From Porphyra umbilicalis (Eukaryota; Rhodophyta; Bangiophyceae; Bangiales; Bangiaceae), in contig KV918779.1 in the NCBI GenBank assembly GCA_002049455.2, forward strand, positions 124,001 to 188,000: 64,000 nucleotides of DNA, given 5' to 3'. The translations under genes were made by a program, and so were the position numbers. Below, in pieces: positions 9,931 through 21,335 of this stretch. Under the pieces are notes generated by a model, which worked only from the letters and a program-made list of their open reading frames with translations, was not told where the DNA came from and did no database searches. Numbering within the stretch: position 1 is the first letter of the stretch; each line of letters opens with the position of its first letter.

Positions 9931-11862
9931 CCGAGCGGTCGCGGCTGGGTGGACCGCCGCGTCAGGCCGCCGAGGGAAAAAGCGCGGGCACTCGCCCCAC
10001 GAACGGCACCCGCGGGTGCTGTCGGTCCCACGGCCTGCACCAGGAATCTGGTGGCGGCGGCCGACAACGACGCGGTCGCCGCCACGGCAAGGGGGGGAAA
10101 GAGGGGGAAGTGGCGTGGTGGGCAGAAAAACGCACACAGGAAAAGCGCGGTCACTCACCAATCGACAAGGGCGGTCACTCCAGGATGCCAACTCAAACAC
10201 CGACGAAGAGAGCAGGAAAAAAGCGCGCGCGCAAAGTCCGAGCTCGAAAAAAGTGCGCGCAAAGGTCGCGGGCGAGGACAGAGTAGGCCGGCGAATCGTA
10301 GCAGGAGCGAGAAGGGTGCCTCGGTCCCAGACCGATTGCAGAAGCGCGTCCACGGTCGTGCCGCCCTCACGGAGGGCCCTGCGCGTGTGGGTGTCCCCCG
10401 CGTGCGGTTGTCGCCCCACGGGCCCGAACGAGGGTTCGAAAGCGTATACGGCGCCGCACGCCCCCTACAGCATCGATTGCGCAGCACTGGAGCGTCGCCG
10501 GCTCTGGCAGCACAGAAACGAGATGGTCCCCCCCACCCCCCAGCCCCCCCCAGGCAGCACGCAGGCAGCGTAAGGTACTCGGCAGGGGCCTCGGCAGGCG
10601 CGAGGCAAGGCAGGGCGACGATGCACGGCACGCCTCAGCCGGCATACGGGGCAGTTCCGGGTCGTGCGCCTGTTCGGCCCGGCGGGAGGCTGCGTCACCC
10701 CCACGCTGCGAAGGTCTCTTGGCCAAGTGCTCGCCCGACGTGCTGTGTCACCGCTTCGCAGTGAGAGTGCGTGCCGCGGCGCCTCATTTGCGCAGGCGGT
10801 GAGGGAACGGCAGGCTCTCCCGGGCCAAGGATGCGTGGCAACAGCCAAGGCACAGTCAGCAGCAGGGCCGCATGTCATTGGTGGACGGGAAGCTCCATTA
10901 GAGGCCAAAATCAGCGTAGAAATGCGGCCTCTGATCGCTCGTGCAAGACTACAATTTCATTGGCTGCTCTCTTCGCACCTGACGCTGGGTGTCACGGGCT
11001 GCCAGGTTTTCGTCGATGGCTCCAGTCCACTCGTTTTTCTTGTAGTCACTCGTCAGTTCTGACAAATCATGGGCGGCTGATGTCCACGCCTTGTGCTGCA
11101 CAGGGTGACGTTCGACCGCGCATCCTTCTGTTTGCTGGCCCTCTTGTCTCGCCTTCGAGGCCCACGTGACTGATCGCTCAACGGCGCGCGCGTGTCGTTG
11201 TCACCCTCTGACTCCGACAGCGAGTGCGTGGGTGCCGTGCCCCGCCGTGCGGCTGTCTGCTGGAGGGCCCGTGGCCACACCAACACAGGGCCACACACGT
11301 CAAAGGCCATGTGGCCCTCTGACAATCTCTCACGCCTTCTGCCAGCTTCTCTCGCTCAGACAATGCCGTAAAGCAAACGACGCAAGGGACACGTAGCGCG
11401 CTTCTCTGTCCTGCTGTCGAGTCTCATTCGATCTGAAGTTTCATTGGCTCAACGGATATCGCGTGGCGCCTCGGTGGCAGTCTGTGGTGCCGCCATGTGT
11501 CACATGATCGATGTTTATCAGGACGATCGCCCACTTCGCGCCCTGCATGTGCTTTGTGTCTGCGTCGTGTCAGACGATCGCTGATTTCATTGTGCCTGTC
11601 GGCCGCAATCTGCCGCGGATCACGTCGATCTCGCCTCGCTCGTGCCGTGCCGATTTCGCTGAAGCTATAGTCCATCGGAATGGGCCACCGAAGTCCCACC
11701 GATACACCGGACTATCGATGGAAAGGTAGCCTGCTCCCGAATAACTCTATTGCACATATTGTCCATTTCGGGCCTCGCCGTTAGACGACCTCTGGGAGGG
11801 CGCCACGTCGCATGCCCAATTGAGAATTTAACAATATAGTCCCGACATTGCTGGCTTTGCTC
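9931..11862. other. Right subterminal region of Harbinger element 1, no gene seen
   Basis: Mixed-composition sequence between the partner gene and the proposed right end. Open frames here (for example 9697-10764 plus) are Arg/Pro-rich without recognisable motifs. The last 30 bp resemble the terminal inverted repeat of the second Harbinger. No tRNA or other RNA gene recognised. Confidence 0.4.
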
Positions 11863-11865
11863 TAA
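11838..11865. repeat. Proposed right terminal repeat of Harbinger element 1 plus TAA target copy
   Basis: CCCGACATTGCTGGCTTTGC then TC, TAA and CAG, against CCCGACATTGGTGGGAATGC then TC, TAA and CAG at 33927-33950. The match is partial, and the partner end is outside the window. Confidence 0.45.
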
Positions 11866-12587
11866 CAGCCTTCATCAGTCTCTAACAGCCGCAGTGGGGA
11901 CATCAGATGTGGGCTGGTACCACGAGGCGCCGCACGTTGAGAGGAGTGTAGGGCTGTCCAGCAACAGACGAGTCGTCCTTGACAAGTGTGCGCAGTTCAA
12001 GCGAGTGCATTGCCAAGGTCGAGCGCGGAGGCGCTGACAGTTGCCAGTCGCGGCCTATAGCCACTTGTGCGGCAGCTTCTCCATGAGGAGGCGGCACGGA
12101 ACGGGGTAAGGACGAGCGGATTTTGTTGTCTGCAGCGCCAGGTCGGCTGTCATTCAAACCTCTATGAAGACCGTCGAGCTCGTGTGCCTTGCCTGTTCCG
12201 CCCGTTTCTGGCATAATCCCGCGATCCAGAGCCGCGCAGCCGAACATTAACAGAACGAAATCGCGTTTGTTGCCTGCTGGTTCGGTAACGCGCGCCGGAA
12301 TAGAATCGCGTTACGTTGAGGTGGCAGCCGTGCAGCGACGATGCGCTGCGCCGTGTTCATGCATACCAAACGGGGCGTGTGCCGCCCAGACGCGAGCGTT
12401 CGTGCCCTGCAAGTTGGAGAGGCTTGTAATGAAGCGTTCGTATCGTCCGTCTCAGGCAGGATGGCCCGCTCGCGGATGCGCGTCTCGCCCATGCGGTGTC
12501 GGCAACCTCCTTCCTAGCACCACCCCGCCCACACACCTCCCATCAAACAGCTGGGGACATTCGGCCACGCTCCTCCTTCTGTACGCA
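11866..12587. other. Intergenic region 3' of the glycine-rich gene
   Basis: AT-balanced sequence with no convincing frame. It holds the 3' flank of the minus-strand glycine-rich gene that ends at 12588. A short phrase TCTAACAGCC repeats at about 11861 and 11881, next to the proposed transposon end. Confidence 0.4.
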
Positions 12588-13011
12588 CTAAATTGAGGAC
12601 GCGTTAATAGTCACCTCCCCCGCATTCCCCCCCGGCGCGCCTGTCGCGGCCACGCCGGTGCCACCTGCCCCCCCAGGGCCACCGCTCCCCCCAATAAACA
12701 CCAAACCTGAGCCGGGGGGCACTGCCGGCGTGGCCCGCGAGTTGGTAATGGTCACGGGCGCGCCCGTGCCGCCCGCCCCACCCGTCGCGAAGTTGCCGCT
12801 GCCGCCGGCTCCGCCCAACCCGCCACCGCCACCAACCGCCACGGGGCCCGCGCCGTCGGGGATGATGCCGCCCGCGCCGGTCGTGGTCAGGATGACGGTG
12901 CCGGCATTGCCGCCGGCCCCACCGTTGGACGACAACGCAACACCGCCGACACTGCCGTTCCCACCAGCAGCCCCAATCTGCGACGGCCCCGACGTGGCGC
13001 CAATCGTCACG

Positions 13012-13429
13012 TGTTGAAACGCAGTGGGGATAGGGGTTGGGGGACCACGGTGAAGTGGTTGAGTGGCTTGAGCTTGTGTGTGTGTGTGCGAACGTGCTTT
13101 GTTGGTTGGCCTAAGGTTCGCCCGCCTCTCCCAACCGAGAGCACCTCTCAAATAGTCCCCACCGGCCCAAGTGCTCCCCCCTCTCGCGCCCACACCGACG
13201 CCCACGCCCTCGCACCAAATCGAATCACTCACCAAATCAAAAGCCAATAGAGCAAAGCGAAGATCAAATCCTAAACATGCCAAAAGTAACGCCCCAAGAT
13301 CACCCAACACGAATGTGTGCAGCTTGACCACGTCTTGCAAATGTACCATGTGGGGTACCATAAGGGTCACCGACCATCATCCATCCGCGAACCGCCAGTG
13401 GAGCCGGCGACGAGTATCACCGTCCAACA
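13012..13429 (-). repeat. Copia 3' LTR
   Basis: 418 bp, TG...CA ends, with a short GT microsatellite. Nearly identical to 17553-17970. A purine-rich tract (AAGCAAGGAGGAG on the minus strand, 13430-13442) directly precedes it, as expected for plus-strand priming. Confidence 0.95.
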
Positions 13430-13464
13430 CTCCTCCTTGCTTGTTGCCGCGGCGGTTCTTGTAT

Positions 13465-16400
13465 TCAGCAAAGCCCCATGGCCTCGACATGCTTGTCGTG
13501 CTTGGTCTTGCCGAGCTCCTTCGTCATCGGGTCTGCCACCATGTCGTCCGTTGCACAATGCTCCAGAGTCACCTTGTCCGTCGTGATGGCCTCGCGCACA
13601 AAGTGGTATCGAATGTCGATGTGCTTGGTGCGCTTGTGCTCGACGGGGTTCTTGGAGAAGTCAATGCACCCGCTGTTGTCGACCTTGATGTTGATCGGCC
13701 CGCCCGAGATCGCTGTCCGCAGCCCTTGAGTTGCAACGCTTTGCAAGAGCTTGTTGAGCCAAACAGCTTCCTTGCTGGCCTCACATAGAGCCATGTACTC
13801 GGCTTCCATCGTCGACAGCGCCACCGTCTTCTGCAACTTAGAACCCCAGCTGACGGCTGCTCCGCCAAAGATGAAGGTGAAGCCCGTCGTAGAACGTCGC
13901 GTCTCGTGGTCACCCGCCCAGTCGGCATCACTAAAGCCTTGTAGAACACAGGAAGAGTTCTTGTCGAAGACCAGCCCCTTGTCCATCGAACCCTTGACGT
14001 ACCGTAGAACGCGCTTAATCGCCGCCCAATGCTCCTTGCCGCAGCACGAGACAAAACGACTCAGCTTCCCGATAGCGAAGGCGAGGTCAGGACGTGTCCC
14101 GACCATCAGGTACATAAGACTGCCGACAGCTTCGCGGTAGGGCAGCACGTCGTCGCTCTCGTCGGCCTTGACCAGCTGCAGGCCCACCTCCAGCGGCGTT
14201 CCGATCGGGTTGCACTCCGCCATCCCGAACTTCTCCAGCACTTGCGCCGCGTACTTGCCCTGCGACAGCTTGAGGGTGCCCAACGCCTTGTCACGTCTAA
14301 TCTCTAGCCCGAGGATGACCTTCGCTTCGCCGAGGTCCTTCATCTCAAAATGCTTGTGCAGAGCGTCCTTAATCTTGTAGATCGCCGCCAGGCTTGATGC
14401 CACCAACAGAAGATCGTCGACGTACACCAGGACGATGATGATTTCGCCGTCATCCATAAGGAGGTAGAGGCATGCATCTGGGTCAATGTTGTCAAACCCC
14501 TGCGACTTGAGGAAGTCGTCGAGCTTGGCGTACCATATCTTGGGGGCTTGCTTCAGCCCATACAGCGCTTGAAGGAGACGACACACCTTGTCAGGATACG
14601 TCGGATCGACATAGCCGTCTGGTTGCTCCATGTAGACCTCCTCGTCAAGGTCGCCGTTGAGGAATGCCGTCTTGACGTCCATCTGATGTAGCTCCCACCC
14701 GTTCGCCGCCGTCATCGCCAGGATGCATCGAATGGTGGTAAACTTGGCCACCGGCGCGAACGTCTCGTTGAAGTCGAGCCCCTTGATCTGCCGGTTCCCC
14801 ATGAAGCAAAGGCGCGCCTTGTGCCGCGTCGTGTTGTTCCCGTTCTTGTCAACCTCGTTCTTGACCTTGTACACCCACTTGCCCTTCAGCACGCGTCGAC
14901 TGGCCGGGCGATCCGTCAAGCGCCAAGTCTTGTTCTTGCGGATGGCTTCCATCTCCTGGTCCATAGCAATCTTCCACTTAGCCGATTCTTGCCCTTGAAC
15001 GGCTTGCACGTGCGTCGTGGGCGCCTCGTGAGCAACCAGGCTCACCGGTCGCCAGTACTCGACAGGTGGTCGCCGCGCTCTGCCGCTCCGACGCAGCGTG
15101 TCTTGAGAGCCGCCACTACCTTGATTGTCGTCCGCGGACTTTTCAGATCCATCGTCTTGCCTGTCGTCTTTGTCGTCATTGTCAGCATCTACGTCTTCGC
15201 CGTCGCTTGCAGAACGCAAGCCCGTCTCGACTTCGACAACTTCGTCTTCGGGAAGCTCCTCCGCGACTTCTGCGACCTCGCTTACGTTCGTCTCGGCGAA
15301 CACGACGCTTCGTGCCTTGACGACCTTGCCGTCGTCGAGGATGACATTGTACGCCTTGCTTCCGTCGGGATAGCCTAAGAAGACGCCCTTCGCCGCCTTG
15401 TCGCCAAACTTGCCGTCGATGTAACTCTTGTGCAGCACGACCCAGCATGTCGACCCAAACACCCGCATGTGGCCTACGTTGGGCTCATTCCCGGTCCACA
15501 GCTCAAAAGGCGTCTTGCCAACGGGAAGCGCCCTGCTCGTGACGCGGTTCTTGATGTACACCGCCGTCTTGATGGCATCCGCCCAAAGATCCTGATCGAC
15601 GTCCTTGTGTCGCATCATGGTGCGAGCCATCTCCACGAGAACTCGGTTGAGCCGCTCAGCGACTCCGTTCTGCTGCGGCGTGTCGGGCACCGTGGTCTGG
15701 TGCGTCGTGCCGTTCTCATCGTGAAGAGCCTTGAATGCGTTCGACACGTACTCGCCGCCATTGTCGGATCGCAGGATCTTGATTTTGGTTCCCGTGTGCA
15801 GCTGGGCCTTAGTCAGCCACTTCTTGTACTCAGAGAGCAGATCGCTCTTCTTCTGCAGGAAGACCACGTCGGTCCAACGTGAGAAGTCGTCGGTGAAGGT
15901 GCCGAAGTAGAGCGCACCGCCACGCGACGGCTCCGACATTGGCCCGCCCAGGTCCGAGTGCACGAGCTGCAGACGCTTGGTCATTCGACCTCCTCCTGCA
16001 CTAGGCATAGGCGTCATAGCCGCCTTTCCATACACGCACGGCTCGCAGACGTCCTTGACCGACATGGAAGAGCACTTGAGTCCATTGATGTCCTTGTTCT
16101 TGATCATCCGCTTGACGCCAGCCACGTTGACGTGCCCAAGGCGCTCATGCCAGAGCTGAAGAGAGGCCACCGCAGCAATATCCGACAGTGGGGCCATGTC
16201 CCGGTGGTAGAGCCCGTTCTTACAAGTGCCGCACGCAGCAGTCTTCTCGTTCATCTTGATGATCGTCTTACCGCCCTTGAATGACACTTACGCCCCACGC
16301 TCCTCCATCATGCCGACCGACATGAGGTTGAAGCCCATTGTAGGAACATGGAGTACCTTCTCCAACTTGATCTTGCGCGTCTTGCCGTGAGCGATGACAT

Positions 16401-17391
16401 TGAGCACGACGGTTCCGACGCCCGCCGTGGCTACGGACCCCTTGTCACCCATCGTGACGCTCCGTCCCGTGGTCGTATGGTAGTCGTCAAAACACCCGCG
16501 CATCCAGCACATGTGTGCAGACGCCGCAGAGTCCACAAGCCACGACTTGGAGATGTCATCGGTGTCAGCTGCATTGCCCACCAGACAGATGGCGTCATCG
16601 CTGTCGCTACCATCGTCAGCCGCAATCGCGGCCACCTTGTCCTGTCTCTGCTTCTTGGCCTTGAGCTCTGGGCAATCGCGAGAGATGTGCCCAAACGTAT
16701 GGCAGTAGTAGCACTCGATCTTGGAGAGGTCACCTCGGCGGCCTTGACCTCGATAGTTGGCGCCGACGAGTGCCATGTCGCCAATGCGCTTCGTCGCCGG
16801 TGACTTGTCCGCCTGCCGCCGCTCCTCCTGAAGCAAGCGGCTCTTGACAAAGTCGAGGCTCAGCTCGTCCTCGCCCTTGGCGTCGAGAGCCACCAGCAGG
16901 TTCTCGTACTTTGACGTCTGCCCGTTGAGGACGCTCATGGCAACGTCCATCTCCGTCACCTCGCCGCCCATGGCCTTGAGGTTCTCGCCGAGTTTGCGCA
17001 CGCGGTTGATGTAGCCCAGCATGCCCTCGCCGACGGTCATTTCCACGGTGTAGAACTCGCGTCGCGCCTTCATCTTGTTCATCAAACTCTTGCGCTGGAA
17101 GACACCTTGCAGCGTCGACCACATTTCCGCCGTCGTCTTGCAGCCCGACACGTACTCGAGCTGCTCAGACCCAGGGGTGAGCCCGATGATGGCGCTCGCC
17201 TTCGTGTCTCGACGCTTCCACACCGCCACGTCGCGGGCATCCGCGTCCGTCGGCTTGCCGTCTTCGTCAAGCATATCGTCCAGGTCGCGCAGCGCGAGGA
17301 CCATCTTAATGCGCTGACGCCACTCGTGGAAGTTCGTCTCCGTCAACTTGTCGATCTTGATGCCTCCCATGCCGGCAGCGCCTCCGTCCAT
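13465..17391 (-). pseudogene. Copia gag-pol coding region (fossil)
   Basis: Domains in order on the minus strand: gag with a copia-type N-terminal domain, then a CCHC zinc knuckle (CYYCHTFGHISRDC, near 16710-16670). An aspartic protease follows (WLVDSAASAHMC, near 16540). The integrase has an HHCC finger (HERLGH...CEPCVYGK, 16170-16030) and DDE core motifs (HSDLGGPM, RSDNGGEY, PQQNGVAERLN). The reverse transcriptase has YVDDLLLV near 14420, and the RNase H has ADWAGD and LSTMEAEYMAL. The region looks almost whole, with about one break. Family identification is certain. Confidence 0.93.
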
Positions 17392-17538
17392 GATGTCTTC
17401 TTGTCGTAGCGCCCGACCTTGCCGAGCCGTGGGCCTTGACCGTCACGTCCTTGAACCACCTTGACCTCGTCCTCTTCGCACTTGCCGCGACCGCCGCGAC
17501 ACCAGCTGGCACACCTTGCTCTTGTCACAGCCCCGGCT

Positions 17539-17552
17539 CTGGGCCCATAACC
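17539..17552 (-). other. Copia primer-binding site, complementary to the initiator-Met tRNA anticodon arm
   Basis: The plus strand reads CTGGGCCCATAACC directly against the 5' LTR. This equals the anticodon stem-loop (CAT anticodon) of eukaryotic initiator methionine tRNA. Drosophila copia is known to prime from an internal cut of this tRNA rather than from its 3' CCA end; the same appears to hold here. Confidence 0.8.
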
Positions 17553-17970
17553 TGTTGAAGCGCAGTGGGGATAGGGGTTGGGGGACCACGGTGAAGTGGT
17601 TGAGTGGCTTGAGCTTGTGTGTGTGTGTGCGAACGTGCTTTGTTGGTTGGCCTAAGGTTCGCCCGCCTCTCCCAACCGAGAGCACCTCTCAAATAGTCCC
17701 CACCGGCCCAAGTGCTCCCCCCTCTCGCGCCCACACCGACGCCCACGCCCTCGCACCAAATCGAATCACTCACCAAATCAAAAGCCAATAGAGCAAAGCG
17801 AAGATCAAATCCTAAACATGCCAAAAGTAACGCCCCAAGATCACCCAACACGAATGTGTGCAGCTTGACCACGTCTTGCAAATGTACCATGTGGGGTACC
17901 ATAAGGGTCACCGACCATCATCCATCCGCGAACCGCCAGTGGAGCCGGCGACGAGCATCACAGTCCAACA
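17553..17970 (-). repeat. Copia 5' LTR
   Basis: 418 bp, same ends and nearly the same sequence as 13012-13429, followed by the TCACG target copy at 17971-17975. It should carry the element's promoter; I see no certain TATA box. Confidence 0.95.
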
Positions 17971-18703
17971 TCACGCCCGTGCCGCTGTTGGTGACCGTTA
18001 CGGAACCGCCATTCCCGCCGGCGCCGCCGAAAGCCCGCCGCTGGTTGGGGCCACCCTGGCCGCCGTTGGCGCCGTTGCCACCAACGCCTCCAAACGCCAC
18101 GGCGCCAGCGTTGTCGGCAACAATCCCGCCACCCCCGGTCGTCGAGATGGTCGCCGAGCCGCCCGCGCCGCCGACGCCGCCAACGTTGAAGTCGCGGAGG
18201 CCGGCATTCCCGCCATTCCCCCCGGACGCGCCCGCCACAATGGCGCCCGTGCTTGCCCCGAAGACGGTCCCCCCCCCAGACCCGGTGACCGTCGCCGAGC
18301 CGCCCACGCCGCCGGCGCCCCCGACAGACGCAGAGCCCGCTTGGACCGCTCCGCCTCCATTGCCGCCATTGCCGCCAGCGCCACCGAGGGTGACTGACCC
18401 GCCCGTCGGTGCCGCCAGTGCCGTGCCCCCCGCCAGGTTGATTGTTACCGCGCCGGAGTCGCCACCTGCGCCGCCAACGGTCCCAAGCCCCCCTCCTCCG
18501 TCGCCGCCATTGCCCGCGTTGCGACCAAGGTTGATGTTGCGCGGCGCAGCCGTGGCCTGCCGCGTGGTTGTCGCGGCAATTGCAGAAAAAGTGGAGCGAT
18601 TGGGCGCCGACAGCGGTGCGGCAGAGGCGACGGTAGCGGCCGCTATGATGGCGGCGGTCGCCGCAACGAGCACCCGGTGGCGACAGGGAGGGGGAAGGCC
18701 CAT

Positions 18704-19535
18704 AGTGCAATTGATGTCGGGGGCGGGGGAGGGGATGGTGTCCTCAGTTACTCATCCGCGGGGCGTCTGTCGGTGATCACTTGCCGACGGCGGCGGCGAC
18801 GGACCGTGGGGACACGCAGACTGGCTTTAGAAAGCGGCACCGGCGCCGCCCTCCCTCCACACCAGTGCCCCCGACGGCGGTCCAGCGAGATGGCACCATC
18901 CGGCGCGGTCCTGACCGGAAGATTGCGTACTTGTGGCCGCGGCCACCGAGTGGACCACCTATTGTGCTTCTCACAAGAACTCGCTCCGCTTCATCGGGAT
19001 GGACCGCCTCTTCAGCCAATCAAACCGCGTTTTTCTGTCGGCTGCTGATGCATCACGGTCCAGTTCTTGCGAGAAACGCAATATTACAGTGTCGCAGCGA
19101 CGCCCGCAACGCGGCCGACGCGCCAAGGGTGCTGGCAAAAAGGACGAGAGCTCGTGAGGTCGATAACTGGACGGCCCGACGGTGTCGTCTGCCTCCAGTC
19201 GGACGGGTTCTATTCTTGCAGACAATGTCATCCGTTCCAAATCACAGAACGCAAGGGCGAAGAAAATGGGCTTTCACGATGGAATGCTAAACGCAAGGTT
19301 CCCCGTCCAGGCCTCCGTTCAGGCACAGCGGATGAACAAACTTCTTCTCGTCACATCTCAGAGCACAATCAGCAATTTCGGCGTTTTTGGAAGAAATGCT
19401 CGATTACACTACAACGTGTGGTGCGTTAATTAGTGAACGGACAAGCTCTGTCTGTTGTGGGACACGCGGCTATCACAGGAAGAGCTTACAGTGAGTATGA
19501 GCTGATACAGTCATTGCGCATTTATGTGTGTCCCG
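18704..19535. other. 5' flank of the glycine-rich gene, no gene seen
   Basis: Upstream region of the minus-strand glycine-rich gene; GC content falls from left to right. Open frames are short and lack motifs. It probably contains the gene's promoter, but no box can be assigned. Confidence 0.4.
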
Positions 19536-19544
19536 CTTGTAAGG

Positions 19545-19920
19545 TAGGGTTGCTTAGAACGCCCAGGGCGTCGTTCACGTACGGGCGTCACCAGGGCGTC
19601 ATTTGGGCGTCGTGCGCCCCTAACGCCCCAACTCAAAAGAGCGTCAGCAAGGCGTCGCGAAGAAAAAGACTTCAGGGGGGCCTACACAAATCAGCAGGTG
19701 GCGGCTGTGCAACTTGGTTGGGGACAGGCACCCTGTCTTGAAACAAAAAATGACATATGAGTGCACAGTATGGGTGCCACTTGAGTTGTATGGACAGCAC
19801 TGAGGGTGCTACTTGGGGCGTCCTAAGGGCGTTTTGGCTTCCTAATGGCGCGTCAGGAAGGCGTCTTATCCGTCGCTCGCCCCTGGCGCCCCCCTAATAG
19901 GGGCGTCGTGTGCAACCCTA
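19545..19920. mobile_element. Small non-autonomous hAT-like element, complete
   Basis: Ends are TAGGGTTGC...GCAACCCTA. Flanks are CTTGTAAG (19536-19543, plus one extra G) and CTTATAAG (19921-19928), an 8-bp target duplication with one mismatch. TAGGG ends and 8-bp duplications are hAT hallmarks. The 376-bp interior is built of GGGCGTC / GACGCCC words in both directions and codes for nothing. Confidence 0.8.
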
Positions 19921-20050
19921 CTTATAAGTGAGCGCAACTCGATCGCTCCGGTGCGGGGCCCACCGCACTTGATCGCACTTGAAGTAGGGTTGCACACGAC
20001 GCCCCTATTTCCGGGGCGTCAGGGGCGCGTGACGGATAAGACGCCTTAGA

Positions 20051-20296
20051 GAGCATTCCCGCCAATGTCGGGCCAACGCCATATTGGGCACACGTTGCAG
20101 AAACGTGTCTCAAATTCGCCGTTGGCCAGTTCTCGGGGCGGGTAACAATGTCGAACGTGCACGCGGCGTTGCCAACGGAGGTCAAGCGAGTTAAAACGCG
20201 AATGTACTTGCGCCCGATTCGGGGTCGGAGCCGTTGGCCCCAGGGCCAACGAGTTGCCAACGGAGGCTCCGTTGGCAACTCGTTGGCCCTAGGGCT
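20051..20296. mobile_element. Fragment of the left end of the Harbinger-2 family
   Basis: About 245 bp starting GAGCATTCCCGCCAATGTCG and ending GGCAACTCGTTGGCCCTA. It matches 21064-21309 almost base for base. It is cut at 20296 where the LTR repeat starts, and its other end is not found. It shows the family has more than one copy. Confidence 0.8.
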
Positions 20297-20700
20297 GCCA
20301 GCAAGGGAATGGCCTGTCCAGATCTCGGGGAGATCCGATTTGGTCGGAGGCGGGGCATTTCCCAAGTGGTTTTCCCAAACCCCGTACTACTTGTTTGAAC
20401 TTTTCGCTTTGGAGGGATTTATCTGTTTGGCGCATATGGGGTGGCTACTTCGGCCGCCGGAGTTCGGGCTGGGGAGTGGTTTATTGACAGAGTGGACGCC
20501 GTCCCCGTCGCCGTTAGATAAATCCAGCTGTGCTTTGGACCACGATTCCCCCCTGGGCTTTGCCGTGATCCTCTCCTCCCGATGGGGGAAGGCTGGGCTG
20601 TGTGTCGATTTCCGGGGCAGTTCCTTCGACGGACCGAGCTGATCAAGAGGTCACTTCGGCCAGACGGCGAACCAACGTGGTGGTGCCTAGAGCCGCTAAA
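20297..20700 (+). repeat. Left long terminal repeat of the old LTR element
   Basis: 404 bp, starting GCCAGCAAG with TG just before it and ending CCGCTAAA. It matches 36862-37265 end to end with no net length change. A TGGTGGAGCAGCGG sequence just downstream could be a primer-binding site. Confidence 0.75.
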
Positions 20701-21063
20701 ATTTTTGGTGGAGCAGCGGGGGATTCCGGCCATTGCCACGCCCGTACCGGGTAGCCGGTTCCCTGATCGCCTGTTGGTATGTTGAGTCCAAGGCGTTGTG
20801 TATCGCCGCGTCGGTCTTTCGTCGATTACCACCCGGCCACTACGATGGCGTCGCCGCCCGACCTCCCCAAGTTAGACGCGATCGCTAGGGACATGACGGC
20901 AGGTACATCAGCGGTGACCCCAGCGGTCGCTGCGACAGTGGGATCCGCGGGTGGATCAGGGATTCCCTTCACTCCGCCTCGGCCATTGGCGGACGTCGTG
21001 GGCGAAACGGTACGGCGGTTCCCGCCGGGGGCCGATGCCTTTCTTCCTTGACGTCGCGACTAA
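20701..21063 (+). other. Start of the internal region of the old LTR element (fossil)
   Basis: It contains the start of an Ala/Pro-rich gag-like reading frame near 20845 (MASPPDLPKLDAIARD). It is cut at the TAA target site 21061-21063 by the Harbinger insertion. Confidence 0.45.
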
Positions 21064-21335
21064 GAGCATTCCCAACAATGTCGGGCCAACGCCATATTGG
21101 GCACACGTTGCAGAAACGTGTCTCAAATTCGCCGTTGGCCAGTTCTCGGGGCGGGTAACAATGTCGAACGTGCACGCGGCGTTGCCAACGGAGGTCAAGC
21201 GAGTTAAAACGCGAATGTACTTGCGCCCGATTCGGGGTCGGAGCCGTTGGCCCCAGGGCCAACGAGTTGCCAACGGAGGCTCCGTTGGCAACTCGTTGGC
21301 CCTGGGGCCAACGGGTTCTGTGCTCTGATTGGTCC
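21064..21335. promoter_or_regulatory. Left subterminal region with clustered Myb-type words
   Basis: Within 270 bp I count six copies of CCGTTG/CAACGG, which fit the animal and plant Myb consensus YAACKG. Five more lie in the right subterminal region (33745-33925). Harbinger SANT/Myb partner proteins are known to bind subterminal repeats, so these are the likely binding sites; this is inference. Confidence 0.55.
21244..21314. repeat. Perfect 35-bp-arm palindrome in the Harbinger left end
   Basis: The left arm starts CCGTTGGCCCCAGGGCCAAC and the right arm ends GCCCTGGGGCCAACGG, with a single central G. Four of the Myb-type words of this end lie inside it, so it can present paired sites or fold into a cruciform. 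Confidence 0.85.

Larger units (their letters stand above)
1..11862. mobile_element. Large PIF/Harbinger element 1 (left end outside window)
   Basis: The layout copies that of the complete Harbinger at 21064-33946: a transposase tail on the plus strand (1-594), then a SANT/Myb-like partner gene on the minus strand (8010-6268). The proposed right end is at 11862, where CCCGACATTG...TTTGCTC is followed by TAA and CAG. This resembles the right end of the second element (CCCGACATTGG...ATGCTC followed by TAA and CAG). PIF/Harbinger elements duplicate a 3-bp TWA target, so TAA fits. The left end and most of the transposase lie before the window, so the end call rests on similarity alone. Two long minisatellite arrays sit between the two genes. 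Confidence 0.5.
13012..17970 (-). mobile_element. Ty1/copia LTR retrotransposon, young, close to whole
   Basis: Two 418-bp LTRs (13012-13429 and 17553-17970) start TGTTG and end CAACA. They are flanked by the 5-bp direct repeat TCACG (13007-13011 and 17971-17975). The coding order on the minus strand is gag with zinc knuckle, protease, integrase, reverse transcriptase, RNase H, which defines Ty1/copia. By eye the two LTRs differ at about three of 418 positions, so the insertion is recent. The coding region is almost continuous, with about one break, so this copy is treated as a recent fossil. It lies inside the glycine-rich gene in the same orientation. Confidence 0.95.
12588..18703 (-). pseudogene. 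Glycine-rich secreted protein gene, split by a copia insertion
   Basis: The coding sequence starts at ATG 18703 and runs to 17971, is interrupted by the copia element, and resumes at 13006 to the TAG at 12588-12590. Leaving out the element and one copy of the 5-bp TCACG duplication gives 1152 nt, exactly 384 codons in one frame, so the uninterrupted gene encoded about 383 aa. The N-terminus (VLVAATAAIIAAATVASAAP) is a typical signal peptide. The rest is beta-rich repeats of the GGAGGNGG / VTVTNSGTG type without cysteines, suggesting an extracellular or cell-wall structural protein. It resembles mycobacterial PE_PGRS proteins in composition only. In this copy the gene is broken by the 5-kb insertion; other copies elsewhere in the genome may be whole. 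No catalytic domain seen. Confidence 0.75.

Noticed and set aside
10425-10450. tRNA gene suggested by GGTTCGAA
   Set aside because: No matching acceptor or anticodon stem can be drawn around it.
12588-18703. Bacterial PE_PGRS gene acquired by transfer
   Set aside because: Only GGAGGNGG composition is shared; no PE domain, and a eukaryotic signal peptide is present.
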